Part shown: positions 25,036 to 32,764 of the stretch, one piece after another
Numbering within the stretch: the stretch's first letter is position 1
Layout: each line of letters begins with the position of its first letter
Assembly (NCBI RefSeq): GCF_000620705.1
Contig: NZ_KK211168.1
Location: forward strand, 481,520-545,519
Length of the DNA stretch: 64,000 nucleotides
From: Nocardioides sp. URHA0020
Lineage (GTDB): Bacteria; Actinomycetota; Actinomycetes; Propionibacteriales; Nocardioidaceae
Direction of reading: 5' to 3'
Translations under genes and position numbers: made by a program
Notes under the pieces: generated by a model
Told to the model about the DNA's origin: nothing
The model's database searches: none
Seen by the model: the letters and a program-made list of their open reading frames with translations, nothing else

Positions 25036-26370
25036 TCATGCCCGGCCGCGTCCGGACCAGGCGATGGCTGCCGCGCCCACCAGGGTGAGCCCGGCGGCCA
25101 CGAGCACCGCGACGTTCCATCCCGCGAGCAGGTCGGCACCGGCGTGGGTCGCGACCACCACGAAGAGCGTGATGCCGCAGGCCGCCCCGAGGTAGCGCGC
25201 CGTGTTGTTGGCGCCGCTGCCCATCGCGGCCCGGTCGGGCGGCACGCTCGCGACGGCCTCCCGACCGAGCACCGCGTTGAGCACGCCGGTCGCCAGTCCG
25301 GCCACGAACATCGGCACCGCCAGCCGCCACACGCCGGACGAAGCATCGAGCCCGTAGCCGGTCAGCTGGCCGGTGGCCACCAGGACGAGCAGGGCGGCGA
25401 CCGGCCGGGGGCCCTCCAGCGGGTGAGGCAGGTGCCGGACCAGGTACGACGTGACGACGCTCGTGCCCGACCACGCGACGACGAGGAGGCTGGCGGTCCA
25501 CAGGTCGGTCCCCAGGCCGAGCTGGGCCACGGTGGGGACGAACGACGACATCCCGATGATGCCCAGGCCGACGGTGAGCGAGCCCAGCGTCGCGGCGCGG
25601 AACCGCGGCGCCCGCAGCAGCGCCGGGTCCACGAGGGGTTGGAGCACCCGCCGCTCGACGAGCCCGAAGCCCACGGCGGCGACGACCGCCAGCACCGCGA
25701 GGACCACGGTCGGCGCGTCGATGCCGTTGCGGCCCTGCGTGAGTGCCGAGACGAGCAGCGTCATCGCGGCGACGAGCAGCAGCAGACCCGGCACGTCGAT
25801 CCGCTGCGGCTCGGCCGCGGAGGACTCCCCGATCCGTCGGAGGCTGGGCAAGAGCAGCAGCAGCGCCAGCACGCCGACCACGGCGTACGTCTCGCGCCAG
25901 CCGCTGCCGATGTCGAGGGCCGCCGCCAGGACCGCGCCGGCGGTGATGCCCAGCCCGACGCTGGCGGCCCAGATCGACGTCGCGTGCACGCGGGCCGGAC
26001 CAGGTGCGTAGTCGTGGGCGAGCACCGCGAGTCCGCAGGCCAGCACCGCCGCTCCCCCGACGCCCTCGACGACGCGGGCCGCGACGAAGAGGACCGGCTC
26101 CTGGGCGAGCGCGCACGCCAGCGCACCGAGGCCGATCGCGCCGAGCCCGGCGGCGTACACCCGGCGCCGGCCGGAGGCATCGCCGAGCACCCCCGCGGCG
26201 AGCAGCGCCGCGGCCAGCCCGACCGACATCGAGCTGAGGATCCACGCCCGCGCGACCGGGCCGGCACCGAGGTCGGCCGCGGTCGCGGGCACCGTCGCCA
26301 TCGGGGTCACGTAGGTGACCAGCACCAGGGCGGTGCCGAGCGCGATCGGCAGAAGGGACCGGGTGGCCAC
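25036..26370 (-). CDS. MFS transporter, DHA2-like
   Basis: About 444 residues from GTG 26370, with 12 to 14 hydrophobic segments. LLAAGVLGDASGRRRVYAAG is the MFS loop 2-3 motif, and LAVLAHDYAPGPARVHATSI the drug-exporter-like motif region. The family suggests a multidrug or small-molecule exporter, but no substrate can be named. An earlier GTG at 26403 would include the GTTTG/CAAAC operator-like palindrome in the coding sequence, so I prefer the later start. It is divergent from the HxlR gene. Confidence 0.85.
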   Translation of the reverse strand: MATRSLLPIALGTALVLVTYVTPMATVPATAADLGAGPVARAWILSSMSVGLAAALLAAGVLGDASGRRRVYAAGLGAIGLGALACALAQEPVLFVAARVVEGVGGAAVLACGLAVLAHDYAPGPARVHATSIWAASVGLGITAGAVLAAALDIGSGWRETYAVVGVLALLLLLPSLRRIGESSAAEPQRIDVPGLLLLVAAMTLLVSALTQGRNGIDAPTVVLAVLAVVAAVGFGLVERRVLQPLVDPALLRAPRFRAATLGSLTVGLGIIGMSSFVPTVAQLGLGTDLWTASLLVVAWSGTSVVTSYLVRHLPHPLEGPRPVAALLVLVATGQLTGYGLDASSGVWRLAVPMFVAGLATGVLNAVLGREAVASVPPDRAAMGSGANNTARYLGAACGITLFVVVATHAGADLLAGWNVAVLVAAGLTLVGAAAIAWSGRGRA

Positions 26371-26375
26371 AGTTG

Positions 26376-26390
26376 GTTTGACTTCCAAAC
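26376..26390. promoter_or_regulatory. inverted repeat between MFS and HxlR genes
   Basis: GTTTG and CAAAC are separated by ACTTC, an inverted repeat in the short gap between the MFS start (26370) and HxlR start (26413). The position suits the HxlR protein as binder controlling both genes. Confidence 0.45.
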
Positions 26391-26412
26391 TCACTCGCGG
26401 CACGCTACACCC

Positions 26413-26796
26413 GTGAGCACCGTTCCTCTAGCCCAGCTCCCCGGACGACCGTGCCCGATCGCGGCGTCGCTCGAGCTCGTCGGCGAGCGCTGGGCGCTGC
26501 TGGTGGTCCGGGAGATCGCGATGGGTAGCACGCGCTTCGGCGACATCGTCCGCGGCACCGGCGCTCCCCGCGACCGGATCGCGGCCCGCCTCAAGACCCT
26601 CGAGGCCGTCGGCGTCATCGGGCGCACGGCGTACCAGGACCGCCCCGAGCGCTTCGACTACCACCTCACCGACTCGGGCCAGGACCTGCTGGTGGTGCTC
26701 GATGCGCTGCTGGTCTGGGGCGACAAGCACGCCGTCGCTCCGGACGACCCCCGCCGGCTCCGCCGCTACCGCCCGATCACCGAGGCGACGAGCTGA
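26413..26796 (+). CDS. HxlR family transcriptional regulator
   Basis: A 127-residue winged-helix regulator of the HxlR/MarR-like type, with the conserved Cys14 in GRPCPIAASLELVGERWALLVVRE. The recognition helix region is RFGDIVRGTGAPRDRIAARL. In several HxlR proteins this Cys responds to oxidants or quinones. The GTG start at 26413 sits 42 bases from the divergent MFS gene, and the inverted repeat between them is a natural operator. MFS and the F420-dependent enzyme are the likely targets, which fits detoxification. Confidence 0.92.
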   Translation: MSTVPLAQLPGRPCPIAASLELVGERWALLVVREIAMGSTRFGDIVRGTGAPRDRIAARLKTLEAVGVIGRTAYQDRPERFDYHLTDSGQDLLVVLDALLVWGDKHAVAPDDPRRLRRYRPITEATS

Positions 26797-26831
26797 CCGA
26801 CGGCGGGCGCCGCTGCTCCTCGATCCGTGGC

Positions 26832-27488
26832 TCAGGCCTCGAGCCGGAGCTCGCGGGTCTCGGGCATGGAGCTGGCCCGGACCAGGGTGCGGCGGCTCGC
26901 GAGCGCGGCGTACATGGCCCGGCGGGCGGCGTCGCGCTGCGACGGCTCGGCGGTCTCGTCGGTGCTCCCGGCGAGGGCGTCGCGCAGCAGCATCAGGGCC
27001 TCGGTGCGGAGCTGGATGACCTGCGCCTCGGCGACCCCGAGGTCGGCCGCGATGCCGGAGGTCGGCACCTCGTCGAGGAAGTAGCGCCCGACGACCTGGC
27101 GGTGCCGCTCGGACAGCTCGCCGATCGCGCCGCGCAGGCGGACCAGCCGGTCGTCGACCTCGGCCGGCTCGGCGGCGGGCGCCTGCGGCTCGGCCGGCAT
27201 CCGGTCCTCGATGGCCCGGGCCTGGTGGGCTCGCACGACGTCGATCAGCACGCTCTTGATGCGGGCGGTGGCGTAGACCTCGAAGGCGCCGTCGCGGTCG
27301 GGCTCGAAGGCACGCGCGGCGTCGGTGAGGGCCACCAGACCGGCGGACGTCAGGTCGTCGCGGGGCACTGAGCGCGGCACCCGCGTCACGACCTGGTCCA
27401 CGATCTGCTTCACCATCGGGACCGACTCCAGGGCCAGCTCGTCGGCGCTCAGGTGTCCTCGCGCGCTGCGCTCCTCGTGACCACTCAT
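26832..27488 (-). CDS. sigma-70 family sigma factor, FliA/WhiG-like
   Basis: A 218-residue alternative sigma factor. Region 2 is AGLVALTDAARAFEPDRDGA followed by FEVYATARIKSVLIDVVR, the pattern of FliA, WhiG and SigB-type factors. Region 4 is ELSERHRQVVGRYFLDEVPTSGIAADLGVAEAQVIQLRTEAL. There is no long region 1. Region 3 looks reduced (acidic, Ala/Pro-rich linker, about 105-120). The target promoters cannot be told. No anti-sigma gene is adjacent. The gene is monocistronic by spacing, and the HTH_42 gene upstream on the same strand ends 43 bases before it. Confidence 0.87.
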   Translation of the reverse strand: MSGHEERSARGHLSADELALESVPMVKQIVDQVVTRVPRSVPRDDLTSAGLVALTDAARAFEPDRDGAFEVYATARIKSVLIDVVRAHQARAIEDRMPAEPQAPAAEPAEVDDRLVRLRGAIGELSERHRQVVGRYFLDEVPTSGIAADLGVAEAQVIQLRTEALMLLRDALAGSTDETAEPSQRDAARRAMYAALASRRTLVRASSMPETRELRLEA

Positions 27489-27530
27489 GCCCTGACCATC
27501 GGCAGGTCCGGCGCGGACCCAACCCTTTGA

Positions 27531-28646
27531 CTAGACCAGATCCAGGTCGAGTCCCAGCCAGGCCGCGAGCGACTCGATCTCGGCCCGGACGGCCTCCGCG
27601 ACCGCCGGCGGGAACGGCTCGTCCTCGTGGACCGCATGCACGACCAGCGCTCCCTCGGCCCGGTCGGCGGTGGCGTCGAGCTTGCCGACCAGGCGGTCGC
27701 CGTAGAGGACCGGGAGCGCGTAGTAGCCCCACCGCCGTTGCGCCACCGGCTTGTACATCTCCAGGACGTAGTCGTACTCGAAGATCTCGGTGACGCGCTT
27801 GCGGTCCTGGACGAGCCGGTCGAACGGCGAGAGCAGCGCCGCGCGGCCGTCGTACGCCGGGGCGCCCACCAGTCCCAGCAGGGAGGGATCGACCCGCCAG
27901 GTGCCCCGGACGCCCTCGATCACGGCCGGCTCCCCCGCGTCCCCGACGCTGTGCTGCTCCCCCGGCGAGGCCGCCGCCTTGGCCCGGGCGATGCCGAGGG
28001 CGGCCAGTCGTCGCGCGTGCAGCAGCCGGCGAGCCTCCTCGACGTCGGGGACCGGGTCGTCGGGGTAGATCCGCTCTGCCAGGTCCCACAGCTGCTCCCG
28101 CCCCTGCCGACCGGCCGTGGCGACCTCGCCGCGCGCGACCATGAGCTGCAGCAGCATCCGGACGTTGCGGTCGTTGTTCCAGCCCGACGACTGCCAGGGC
28201 ACCTCACAGCTGTCGGGCAGCTCGCTGGCCGGCAGCGGACCATCGCTGCGCAGCCGGTCGAGGAGGTCGCGCCGGCAGGCGTCGTTGGCCTCGACCCACT
28301 CCGCGCGGGCGACCTGCCACCCCGTGAGGTCGCCGACCCCCGGCCACTGGGCCATCTCGGCGCGGAAGAGCGCCAGGTCCTCGGCCGGCCGGATGTAGCC
28401 CTGGTGCTCGATCAGCCGCTGCTCGTCGATCGCGTCGCGCAGCGCGGCGACGTCGTACGACGGCCCCAGGCGGCTCCACAGGACCAGGTCGGCGCTGGGG
28501 GCGATCGCGCTGGTCGGCTCGGCCTGCAGCACGGTGAGGTGCCGGACCACCTCGAGCAGGTCGTCGGGTCGAGCGGGCCCGAGCAGCTGAGCCTCGACGG
28601 CGATCCGCCGGGCATCGGCTCGAGACAGCTGGTGGACCACCGTCAC
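27531..28646 (-). CDS. winged-helix DNA-binding domain protein (HTH_42 type)
   Basis: A 371-residue protein of the YcaQ/HTH_42 family. The pattern includes ADARRIAVEAQLLG, EWVEANDACRRDLLDRL, an internal WNNDRNVRMLLQLMVARGEV and the conserved C-terminal segment FDRLVQDRKRVTEIFEYDY followed by YEMYKP-like EMYKPVAQRRWGYYALPVL. The family includes YcaQ, which unhooks interstrand DNA crosslinks, so a crosslink-repair glycosylase role is plausible. It starts at GTG 28646, overlapping the tesB stop (GTGA), and so is the last gene of a four-gene operon. Confidence 0.9.
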   Translation of the reverse strand: MTVVHQLSRADARRIAVEAQLLGPARPDDLLEVVRHLTVLQAEPTSAIAPSADLVLWSRLGPSYDVAALRDAIDEQRLIEHQGYIRPAEDLALFRAEMAQWPGVGDLTGWQVARAEWVEANDACRRDLLDRLRSDGPLPASELPDSCEVPWQSSGWNNDRNVRMLLQLMVARGEVATAGRQGREQLWDLAERIYPDDPVPDVEEARRLLHARRLAALGIARAKAAASPGEQHSVGDAGEPAVIEGVRGTWRVDPSLLGLVGAPAYDGRAALLSPFDRLVQDRKRVTEIFEYDYVLEMYKPVAQRRWGYYALPVLYGDRLVGKLDATADRAEGALVVHAVHEDEPFPPAVAEAVRAEIESLAAWLGLDLDLV

Positions 28647-29521
28647 TCCCGGGAGCCGGGTCCCTCGCTGCCGTCGCGACGGGGCCGGATCAGGCCCTCC
28701 TGGGCGGCCGTGGCGACCAGCGTGCCGTCGGCGGTGAAGATCCGACCGAACGCCAGGCCGCGCGCACCCTGCGCCGAGGGCGACCACTGGTCGTAGAGCC
28801 ACCACTGGTCGGCCCGGAACGGCCGGTGGAACCACAGCGTGTGGTCGAGCGAGGCCATCTGCGTCCGCGACGGGTTCACGTCGTGCACCGACAGCGTCGA
28901 GCCGAGCAGGCTCACGTCGCTGGCATAGGTGAAGGCCGCCGCGTGGATGGCGGGGTCGTCGGGCAGGCCCTCACGCAACCGGATCCACATCCGCGCCTGC
29001 GACACGTGACCGTCGTCGGGCTCCAGGCCCCAGCGCGTGTTGCCGAGCCAGCGCACGTCGAGCGCGCCCCACTCCTTGCCGAGCGCGTCGGCCTCGTCGT
29101 TGCCGCCCTTGCGCATCACGTCGACCAGGTCGAAGCCGGTCTCGGGCGCACCCACCGCCGGCATCGCGTCCTGGTGGTCGTAGCCCTCCTCGGGCTTCTG
29201 GAAGTTCAGCGTCTGGTAGTAGATCGGCCGCCCGTGCTGGCGCGCGACGACGCGTCGGGTCAGGAACGAGCGGCCGTCGCGGATCCGCTCGACGTCGTAC
29301 ACGATCGGGACGGCATAGTCGCCGCCGCGCAGGAAGTAGGAGTGCAGCGAGTGCACGGCGAACTCGCTCGGGACCGTGCGGATGCCGGCGATCAGCGCCT
29401 GCGCCGCGACCTGGCCGCCGTACACCCGGGCCCGGGCGGACTCGGGCTGCTTGCCGCGGAACAGGTCGCCGTCGAGCTGCTCCACGTCGAGCAGGTCGAC
29501 GAGCTCCTCGGTGGGGTTCAC
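28643..29521 (-). CDS. tesB: acyl-CoA thioesterase II
   Basis: A 292-residue double-hotdog TesB thioesterase that hydrolyses acyl-CoA to fatty acid and CoA. Diagnostic segments are RVYGGQVAAQALIAG, VHSLHSYFLRGGD, RDGRSFLTRRVVARQHG and ASLDHTLWFHRPFRADQWW, all in normal order, and length is standard for TesB. It overlaps its own paralogue upstream by four bases, and the HTH_42 gene downstream by four bases. Two adjacent thioesterases may differ in chain-length preference. Confidence 0.92.
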   Translation of the reverse strand: MNPTEELVDLLDVEQLDGDLFRGKQPESARARVYGGQVAAQALIAGIRTVPSEFAVHSLHSYFLRGGDYAVPIVYDVERIRDGRSFLTRRVVARQHGRPIYYQTLNFQKPEEGYDHQDAMPAVGAPETGFDLVDVMRKGGNDEADALGKEWGALDVRWLGNTRWGLEPDDGHVSQARMWIRLREGLPDDPAIHAAAFTYASDVSLLGSTLSVHDVNPSRTQMASLDHTLWFHRPFRADQWWLYDQWSPSAQGARGLAFGRIFTADGTLVATAAQEGLIRPRRDGSEGPGSRE

Positions 29522-30381
29522 TTGCTCTCCTTGAGGGGACGGAGCACGGCCTCCTGGGCGACCGAGGCCACCAGCTGCCCGTCCTGCGTGAAGACCCGGG
29601 CGAGGATCAGGCTGCGCCCGCTCGACGCCGACGGCGAGACCTGGTCGTAGAGCCACCACTCGTCCGCGCGGAAGGGCCGGTGGAACCACACGGCGTGGTC
29701 GAGCGACGCGACGAACGCGTCACCGCGGCCGAAGCTGATGCCGTGCGGCGCCATCGCCGCGCCGACCAAGGTCATGTCGGACAGGTAGGTGAACGCGGCG
29801 CGGTGGAAGGACTGCTCGTCGGGGAGCGGCGAGGAGACCCGCAGCCAGACCCGTTGCCGCCCCGGGTGCGCGGGGTCGTCGTCGAGCCCACCGGCGGACG
29901 ACCCGACGAAGCGGATGTCGGCGACGTTCCACTGGTCGGCGTGCAGCTCCTCCTGGGCCTGCCGACTGACCGGGCGCACCGACTCGTGGTCGGGGCCGGG
30001 CACGTCGGGCATCGACTCCTCGTGCTCGAAGCCCTGCTCCGCCACGTGGAAGTTGACGGTCTGGGCGTAGATCGGCCGACCGTGCTGCTGCGCGATCACC
30101 CGGCGGGTGACGAACGAGCGGCCGTCGCGGAGGTTCTCCACGTCGTAGATCGTCGGCGTGCTCGGGTCGCCGGGCTGCAGGAAGTAGGAGTGCAGCGAGT
30201 GGGCGACGAACCTGTCCTCGACCGTCCGGGTCGCGGCGACGAGGGCCTGGGCGGCGATCTGGCCGCCGAAGACCATGGGTCGCGACGTGGGCATCTGCGA
30301 GCCGCGGAAGAGATCGTCGTCGATCCTCTCGAGGTCGAGCAGCTCCAGCAGCTCCTCGGCGTCGCGCGGCACCTCAGCCAC
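29518..30381 (-). CDS. tesB: acyl-CoA thioesterase II, paralogue
   Basis: A 287-residue TesB thioesterase, paralogous to the next gene (shared FGGQIAAQALVAA, HSLHSYFLQPGDP, NLRDGRSFVTRRVIAQQHG, SLDHAVWFHRPFRADEWW). The start is GTG 30381, which overlaps the PAC2 gene stop by 8 bases; upstream frame extension would run through that gene. Both copies keep all family motifs, so both are probably active. Divergence is highest in the middle region (about 125-185), which suggests different acyl-chain ranges after duplication. Confidence 0.9.
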   Translation of the reverse strand: MAEVPRDAEELLELLDLERIDDDLFRGSQMPTSRPMVFGGQIAAQALVAATRTVEDRFVAHSLHSYFLQPGDPSTPTIYDVENLRDGRSFVTRRVIAQQHGRPIYAQTVNFHVAEQGFEHEESMPDVPGPDHESVRPVSRQAQEELHADQWNVADIRFVGSSAGGLDDDPAHPGRQRVWLRVSSPLPDEQSFHRAAFTYLSDMTLVGAAMAPHGISFGRGDAFVASLDHAVWFHRPFRADEWWLYDQVSPSASSGRSLILARVFTQDGQLVASVAQEAVLRPLKESK

Positions 30382-31327
30382 GCTCCTGCTCGCCGGGGGT
30401 GTCCTCGGGTCCGTCCAGCCCGGCCAGGAACTGCTCGAACTGGCGGCCGATCTCGTCACCGGTCGGCAGCGGCTGGTCGGCGGCGAGCAGGTTGGACCCG
30501 TCCTCCTCGGCGCGCTCGAACGCGTCGTACTGCCGCTCGAGCGCGGCGACCACCTCGGCCACCTCCTCGTTGGCGGTCAGGTAGCCCGCGATCTCCGCCT
30601 CCTTGTCCTCGGCCTCGGCCCGCAGACCGGAGAGGTCGATGGTGAGCCGGCCGGCGATCTCGACCTGCTCGAGGAGCACCGCGGCCGCGAGGGGGAAGTC
30701 CATCTGGGCCAGGTAGTGCGGCACGTGCGCGACGAAGCCCATGGCGTCGTGGCCCCACTCGCCCAGCCGGATCTCCAGCAGCGCCTGGGCGCTGCTGGGG
30801 ATGCGCAGCTCGCCGCGCCACGGGCTGACCGAGGTCAGCAGGTCCGGGTCGTTGGCGTGCGGGGTCAGCGCGATCGGGCGCGTGTGCGGCACCGCCATCG
30901 GCACCGAGCCGATGCCGATCACCCGCGAGACGCCGAGCCGCTCGACCACCTCGCGCACGGCGCGGCAGAACGCCTCCCAGCGGTTGTCCGGCTCGGGCCC
31001 GCTCAGCAGGAGGTACGGCGTACCGCCGGTGTCACGCAGCAGCCGCACGACGAGCCGCGGCGCGTCGTACGCCGCGTAGTGGTCGCGGTCGAAGGTCATC
31101 GGTGGCCGTCGGGCCCGGTAGTCGTGGAGCTGGTCGACGTCGAAGGTCGCCACCACGGGACCGTCCGACAGGTCGGTGAGGTGCTGGGCCGCCCGCGCGG
31201 CGGCGTTGCCGGCGTCCAGGAAGCCGTCGAGCACCAGCACCATCGCGAGCTCGTCGCCGGCCGCACGCACCGCGTCCAGCTCCGGCACCTCGTCGACGAT
31301 GTGCACCAACTGCTCGCGCTTGCTCAC
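30374..31327 (-). CDS. PAC2 family protein
   Basis: A 317-residue protein of the PAC2 (proteasome assembly chaperone-like) family, common in actinobacteria. Residues about 28-225 are the PAC2 core: MVLVLDGFLDAGNAAARAAQHL, YLLLSGPEPDNRWEAFCRAV, VIGIGSVPMAVPHTRP and GFVAHVPHYLAQMDFPLAA. The C-terminal third is a charged helix (ERQYDAFERAEEDG). Bacterial members are often beside proteasome or lipid genes but a role is unproven. It is first of the PAC2-tesB-tesB-HTH_42 operon and divergent from fadA. Confidence 0.9.
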   Translation of the reverse strand: MSKREQLVHIVDEVPELDAVRAAGDELAMVLVLDGFLDAGNAAARAAQHLTDLSDGPVVATFDVDQLHDYRARRPPMTFDRDHYAAYDAPRLVVRLLRDTGGTPYLLLSGPEPDNRWEAFCRAVREVVERLGVSRVIGIGSVPMAVPHTRPIALTPHANDPDLLTSVSPWRGELRIPSSAQALLEIRLGEWGHDAMGFVAHVPHYLAQMDFPLAAAVLLEQVEIAGRLTIDLSGLRAEAEDKEAEIAGYLTANEEVAEVVAALERQYDAFERAEEDGSNLLAADQPLPTGDEIGRQFEQFLAGLDGPEDTPGEQERG

Positions 31328-31475
31328 AGGACCCCTTCTCCGATCGGCGGTCGACGAACGGGTCGCCGACGCTCTCGCCTAACCGTAGTGGGCCGCCCGG
31401 TTGTTCCGCCGACCTGGCGCCGTCAGTCGTCCACGCAGTCCGCGGGGTCAGTCCCGGGGGTCGTCCGGCACCGTT

Positions 31476-31491
31476 GTTACCGTGGGGTAAC
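31476..31491. promoter_or_regulatory. palindrome at the fadA-fadB promoter
   Basis: GTTACC and GGTAAC are separated by GTGG. The palindrome overlaps a possible -10 (TAACCT) and ends 46 bases before the fadA ATG, in the 210-bp divergent region with the PAC2 operon, so a fatty acid-responsive regulator could use it. I could not match it to a known consensus. Confidence 0.5.
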
Positions 31492-31537
31492 CTGCGTTCG
31501 TCCGATCGCGACCGACTCCCGAGGAGAACACCCAGAG

Positions 31538-32764
31538 ATGGCATCAGCCCGACAGCTGCGAGAGGTCGTCTTCGTCGACGGCGTCCGCACCCCGTTCGGC
31601 GTCGGCAAGGCCAGCGGCCAGTACGCCGAGACCCGCGCCGACGACCTCGTGATCAAGTGCATCCGGGAGCTCCTGCGACGCAACCCGTCGCTGCCGCCCG
31701 AGCGCGTCGACGAGGTGGCCGTCGCCGCCACCACCCAGATCGGCGACCAGGGCCTGACGATCGGCCGGACCGCCGCGCTGCTGGCCGGGCTGCCGCAGAG
31801 CGTCCCCGGCTTCGCGATCGACCGGATGTGCGCCGGCGCGATGACCGCCGTGACCACCACCGCCTCCGGCATCGCCTTCGGTGCGTACGACGTCGCCATC
31901 GCGGGCGGCGTGGAGCACATGGGCCGCCACCCGATGGGCGAGGGCGTCGACCCCAACCCGCGGATCCTCTCCGAGCGGATCGTCAACCCCGACGCGCTCG
32001 TGATGGGCAAGACCGCCGAGAACCTGCACGACCGCTACCCCACGATCACCAAGGAGCGCGTCGACGCCTACGCCGTCCGCTCCCAGGACAAGACGGCGGC
32101 GGCGTACGCCGCGGGCCGGATCCAGCCCGACCTCGTCCCCGTGGCCACCAGGTCGGCCGAGCTCGGCTGGGGCCTGGCCTCGACCGACGAGCCGATGCGT
32201 CCGGGCACCACGATGGGAACCCTGGCCGCGCTCAAGACGCCGTTCCGTGCGCACGGCAAGGTCACCGCCGGCAACGCCGCGGGCATCAACGACGGTGCGA
32301 CCGCCTCACTGCTCGCCGACGAGGAGACCGCCCGCGAGCTCGGTCTGCCCATCCGGATGCGACTGGTGTCGTACTCCTACGTGGGTGTCGAGCCCGAGGT
32401 GATGGGCGCGGGCCCGATCCCGGCCACCGAGAAGGCCCTCAAGCAGGCCGGGCTGACGATCGACGACATCGGCGCGTTCGAGGTCAACGAGGCGTTCGCC
32501 GTCCAGGTGCTGGCCTTCCTCGAGCACTTCGGCATCGCCGACGACGACGTCCGGGTCAACCCGTACGGCGGCGCCATCGCGATGGGCCACCCGCTCGCGT
32601 CCTCCGGCGTACGCCTGATGACCCAGCTGGCGCGGTCCTTCGAGGAGCACCCCGAGGTCCGCTACGGCCTGACCACCATGTGCATCGGCATCGGCATGGG
32701 CGGCACCGTGATCTGGGAGAACCCGCACCACACCGCCACCACCGAGGGGAAGGACAAGGCCTGA
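31538..32764 (+). CDS. fadA: 3-ketoacyl-CoA thiolase of the beta-oxidation complex
   Basis: A 408-residue thiolase, the beta subunit of the fatty acid oxidation complex: it cleaves 3-ketoacyl-CoA to acetyl-CoA and a shortened acyl-CoA. The active cysteine is Cys98 in DRMCAGAM; the C-terminal motifs are GHPLASSGVR and MCIGIGMGG, and the NEAFAVQ helix is intact. GAGGAG lies before ATG 31538 at a good distance. It overlaps fadB (ATG within TGATG), so the two subunits are made together. Confidence 0.95.
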   Translation: MASARQLREVVFVDGVRTPFGVGKASGQYAETRADDLVIKCIRELLRRNPSLPPERVDEVAVAATTQIGDQGLTIGRTAALLAGLPQSVPGFAIDRMCAGAMTAVTTTASGIAFGAYDVAIAGGVEHMGRHPMGEGVDPNPRILSERIVNPDALVMGKTAENLHDRYPTITKERVDAYAVRSQDKTAAAYAAGRIQPDLVPVATRSAELGWGLASTDEPMRPGTTMGTLAALKTPFRAHGKVTAGNAAGINDGATASLLADEETARELGLPIRMRLVSYSYVGVEPEVMGAGPIPATEKALKQAGLTIDDIGAFEVNEAFAVQVLAFLEHFGIADDDVRVNPYGGAIAMGHPLASSGVRLMTQLARSFEEHPEVRYGLTTMCIGIGMGGTVIWENPHHTATTEGKDKA

